Shown one piece after another: positions 6,968-8,133 of a stretch of DNA of 8,133 bases. The notes beneath the pieces were generated by a model. The model saw only the letters and a list, made by a program, of their open reading frames with translations. It did not search any database and was not told the DNA's origin. The stretch is from an uncultured Eubacteriales bacterium (GTDB lineage: Bacteria; Bacillota; Clostridia; Oscillospirales; UMGS1783): contig USJY01000047.1 in assembly GCA_900555065.1 (NCBI GenBank), positions 1 to 8,133 on the forward strand, in the 5' to 3' direction. Position numbers and translations under genes: made by a program. Positions within the stretch are counted from its first letter, which is position 1, and each line of letters starts with the position of its first letter.

Positions 6968-6985
6968 GCTAGTTTATAGTATAAT
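6957..6985 (+). promoter_or_regulatory. Probable nusB promoter overlapping the terminator T-tract
   Basis: A perfect TATAAT (6980-6985) lies shortly after the terminator. At 17-bp spacing the -35 is a weak TTTATT (6957-6962), inside the T-tract. The predicted start is near 6992, with a leader of about 54 bases. The strong upstream terminator makes a separate promoter for nusB-xseA necessary, but the exact -35 is uncertain. Confidence 0.55.
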
Positions 6986-7007
6986 GTTTAAAATATAGAA
7001 CAAATAT

Positions 7008-7032
7008 GCGGCCCGCTCTGCTGCGCGGCCGC
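7008..7032 (+). other. GC-rich hairpin in the nusB leader
   Basis: GCGGCC (7008-7013) pairs with GGCCGC (7027-7032). CGC (7014-7016) can pair with GCG (7023-7025) past one bulged C, leaving a 6-base loop. It ends 3 bases before the SD GGAGG at 7036-7040. It has no T-tract, so it is not a terminator. It resembles the hairpin before the Asp23-family gene. Confidence 0.35.
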
Positions 7033-7045
7033 GGCGGAGGAAGCG

Positions 7046-7492
7046 ATGGATAGAAGATCAGCGCGCAGGGAGGCGTTCTGCCTTGCGTTTGAATACGGGT
7101 TTGACAGCGCGCGAACGGCGGACGAACTGTTGTCACTGGCGGCCGATGCGCGCGATCTTGCGGCCGACGAGTACATAACGGAGCTTTTGCGCCTGCTGAC
7201 GGCGCACGCCGACCAGATCGACGATGCGATCCGTCCCTGGCTGAAGGGCTGGAAGCTGGAACGCATTTCCCGGGTCGCCCGCGCGGTGCTGCGCGTGGCC
7301 GTCTGTGAAATATTATACATGCCCGAAATCCCCGGCAGCGTGTCCATTAACGAAGCGGTGGAGCTCGCAAAGGAATACGGGGACGAGCAGGACGCAAGCT
7401 TTGTCAACGGCGTGCTCGGCTCGCTCGTGCGCGCGGAAGCCGCGCCGGAACCCGCCGCGCCGTCCGGGCTCGGGCAGGCGGAGCCTAAGTGA
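7046..7492 (+). CDS. nusB: Transcription antitermination factor NusB
   Basis: NusB is an all-helical RNA-binding protein. With NusE (ribosomal protein S10) it binds boxA RNA in rRNA leaders and promotes antitermination. The 148 residues match the family's usual 130-150. Family signatures are the N-terminal RRSARREAFCLAFEY (residues 3-17), WKLERISRVARAVLRVAVCEILY in the middle (about 69-91), and SINEAVELAKEYG followed by FVNGVLGSLV near 99-129. The last 20 residues are rich in Ala and Pro and look disordered. The start ATG is 5 bases after GGAGG. It sits 8 bases upstream of xseA, with which it is surely cotranscribed. In B. subtilis folD lies between these two genes; here it does not. Confidence 0.97.
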   Translation: MDRRSARREAFCLAFEYGFDSARTADELLSLAADARDLAADEYITELLRLLTAHADQIDDAIRPWLKGWKLERISRVARAVLRVAVCEILYMPEIPGSVSINEAVELAKEYGDEQDASFVNGVLGSLVRAEAAPEPAAPSGLGQAEPK

Positions 7493-7500
7493 GGAGCGCA

Positions 7501-8133
7501 ATGGATATCATAACCGTAAAACAGCTCAATACGTATATTAAATCCGTCATCGAAGGGGACGCCCTGCTCTACAACGTCACCGTCAAGGGCGAGATCTCGA
7601 ATTTTACAAACCACTACAAGTCGGGACACTTCTATTTCAGTCTCAAGTACGAGGGCGCGTTGATCCGCGCCGTCATGTTCCGTTCGAGCGCGCAGAAGGT
7701 CCGCTTCGAACCGCGCGACGGCATGCTTGTGCTCGCCCGCGGCCGCGTCTCGGTTTTTGAGCGGGACGGGCAGTACCAGCTTTACGTCGATCAGATGACG
7801 CTCGACGGCGCAGGCGACCTGTACATGCAGTTTGAGCTGCTCAAGCAGAAGCTGAGCGCCAAGGGCCTGTTCGATCCCGCGCGCAAAAAGCCCATTCCCA
7901 AGATACCGCTGCGCATCGGGGTCGTCACCTCGCCCACTGGCGCCGCGGTGCGGGACATTATCAACGTGCTCGGCCGCCGTTTTCCCGCCGCGAAGGTAAT
8001 CCTGTATCCCGTCCTGGTCCAGGGCGAAGGCGCGGCGGCGCAGATCTGCGAGGCCATCGAGTATTTCAACCGCGAACGCGCGGCGGACGTGCTGATCGTG
8101 GGCCGCGGCGGCGGCTCGATTGAAGACCTCTGG
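7501..8133 (+). CDS. xseA: Exodeoxyribonuclease VII large subunit, 5' part
   Basis: XseA is the catalytic large subunit of exonuclease VII, which with several small XseB subunits degrades single-stranded DNA to oligonucleotides during repair. The 211 residues in the window are about half of the usual 400-450, and the frame is still open at the edge. Residues about 1-105 are the N-terminal OB-fold DNA-binding domain (VKGEISNF, HFYFSLK, and a YQLYV strand). The catalytic domain begins near 130 with the hallmark IGVVTSPTGAAVRDI, then VLVQGEGAA, and ends at the window edge with VGRGGGSIEDLW. GAGGAG at 7491-7496 overlaps the nusB stop and serves as SD, 4 bases before the ATG. xseB is expected just downstream, outside the window. 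Confidence 0.97.
   Translation, partial: MDIITVKQLNTYIKSVIEGDALLYNVTVKGEISNFTNHYKSGHFYFSLKYEGALIRAVMFRSSAQKVRFEPRDGMLVLARGRVSVFERDGQYQLYVDQMTLDGAGDLYMQFELLKQKLSAKGLFDPARKKPIPKIPLRIGVVTSPTGAAVRDIINVLGRRFPAAKVILYPVLVQGEGAAAQICEAIEYFNRERAADVLIVGRGGGSIEDLW

Noticed and set aside
6988..7629. A 213-codon minus-strand open frame opposite nusB and the start of xseA
   Set aside because: Serine-rich shadow translation; NusB and XseA on the plus strand are unambiguous.

Overview
The window looks like chromosomal DNA of a GC-rich Clostridia-type Firmicute, probably an anaerobic carbohydrate degrader. The evidence is strong AGGAGG-type ribosome binding sites, TTGA/TATAAT promoters, a lipoprotein with a Gram-positive style signal, and an Asp23-family gene next to nusB and xseA. 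Genes are about 60% GC by eye, and the main intergenic region is clearly AT-rich. The exact genus cannot be told from this sequence.

Left part (1-5290, minus strand): a two-gene operon of related glycoside hydrolase family 2 (GH2) proteins. The promoter-proximal gene (5290-2771) encodes an 839-residue predicted lipoprotein. Its TIM barrel aligns with that of its neighbour, but both catalytic glutamates are replaced, so it looks like a pseudoenzyme. Two bases downstream, and apparently translationally coupled to it, is a secreted GH2 enzyme (2768 to beyond position 1) that keeps both glutamates (E422 and E532 in my numbering). Both proteins share the same order of domains: GH2 jelly roll, Ig-like domain, barrel, beta-sandwich, then a Rossmann-like C-terminal domain.

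Middle (5291-6320): a 166-bp AT-rich divergent promoter region, then an AraC/XylS-family regulator on the plus strand. The regulator has a near-consensus promoter. Its -35 element lies between two near-identical 11-12 bp direct repeats spaced 21 bp apart, which is the geometry of AraC-family half-sites. The GH2 operon has a perfect -10 but no convincing -35, as expected for an activator-dependent promoter. The simplest model is that the regulator senses a sugar, activates the GH2 pair and represses its own gene.

Right part (6321-8133, plus strand): a conserved housekeeping block. It holds an Asp23/Gls24-family gene (yqhY-like) with its own extended -10 promoter and a strong intrinsic terminator, then nusB with a probable promoter of its own, then the first half of xseA (exodeoxyribonuclease VII large subunit), which runs off the window. 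Compared with Bacillus subtilis, folD is missing between nusB and xseA. The sugar-degradation locus has therefore been placed beside, or inserted next to, a core gene cluster.

The most interesting item is the lipidated, catalytically dead GH2 paralogue encoded directly ahead of its intact partner.
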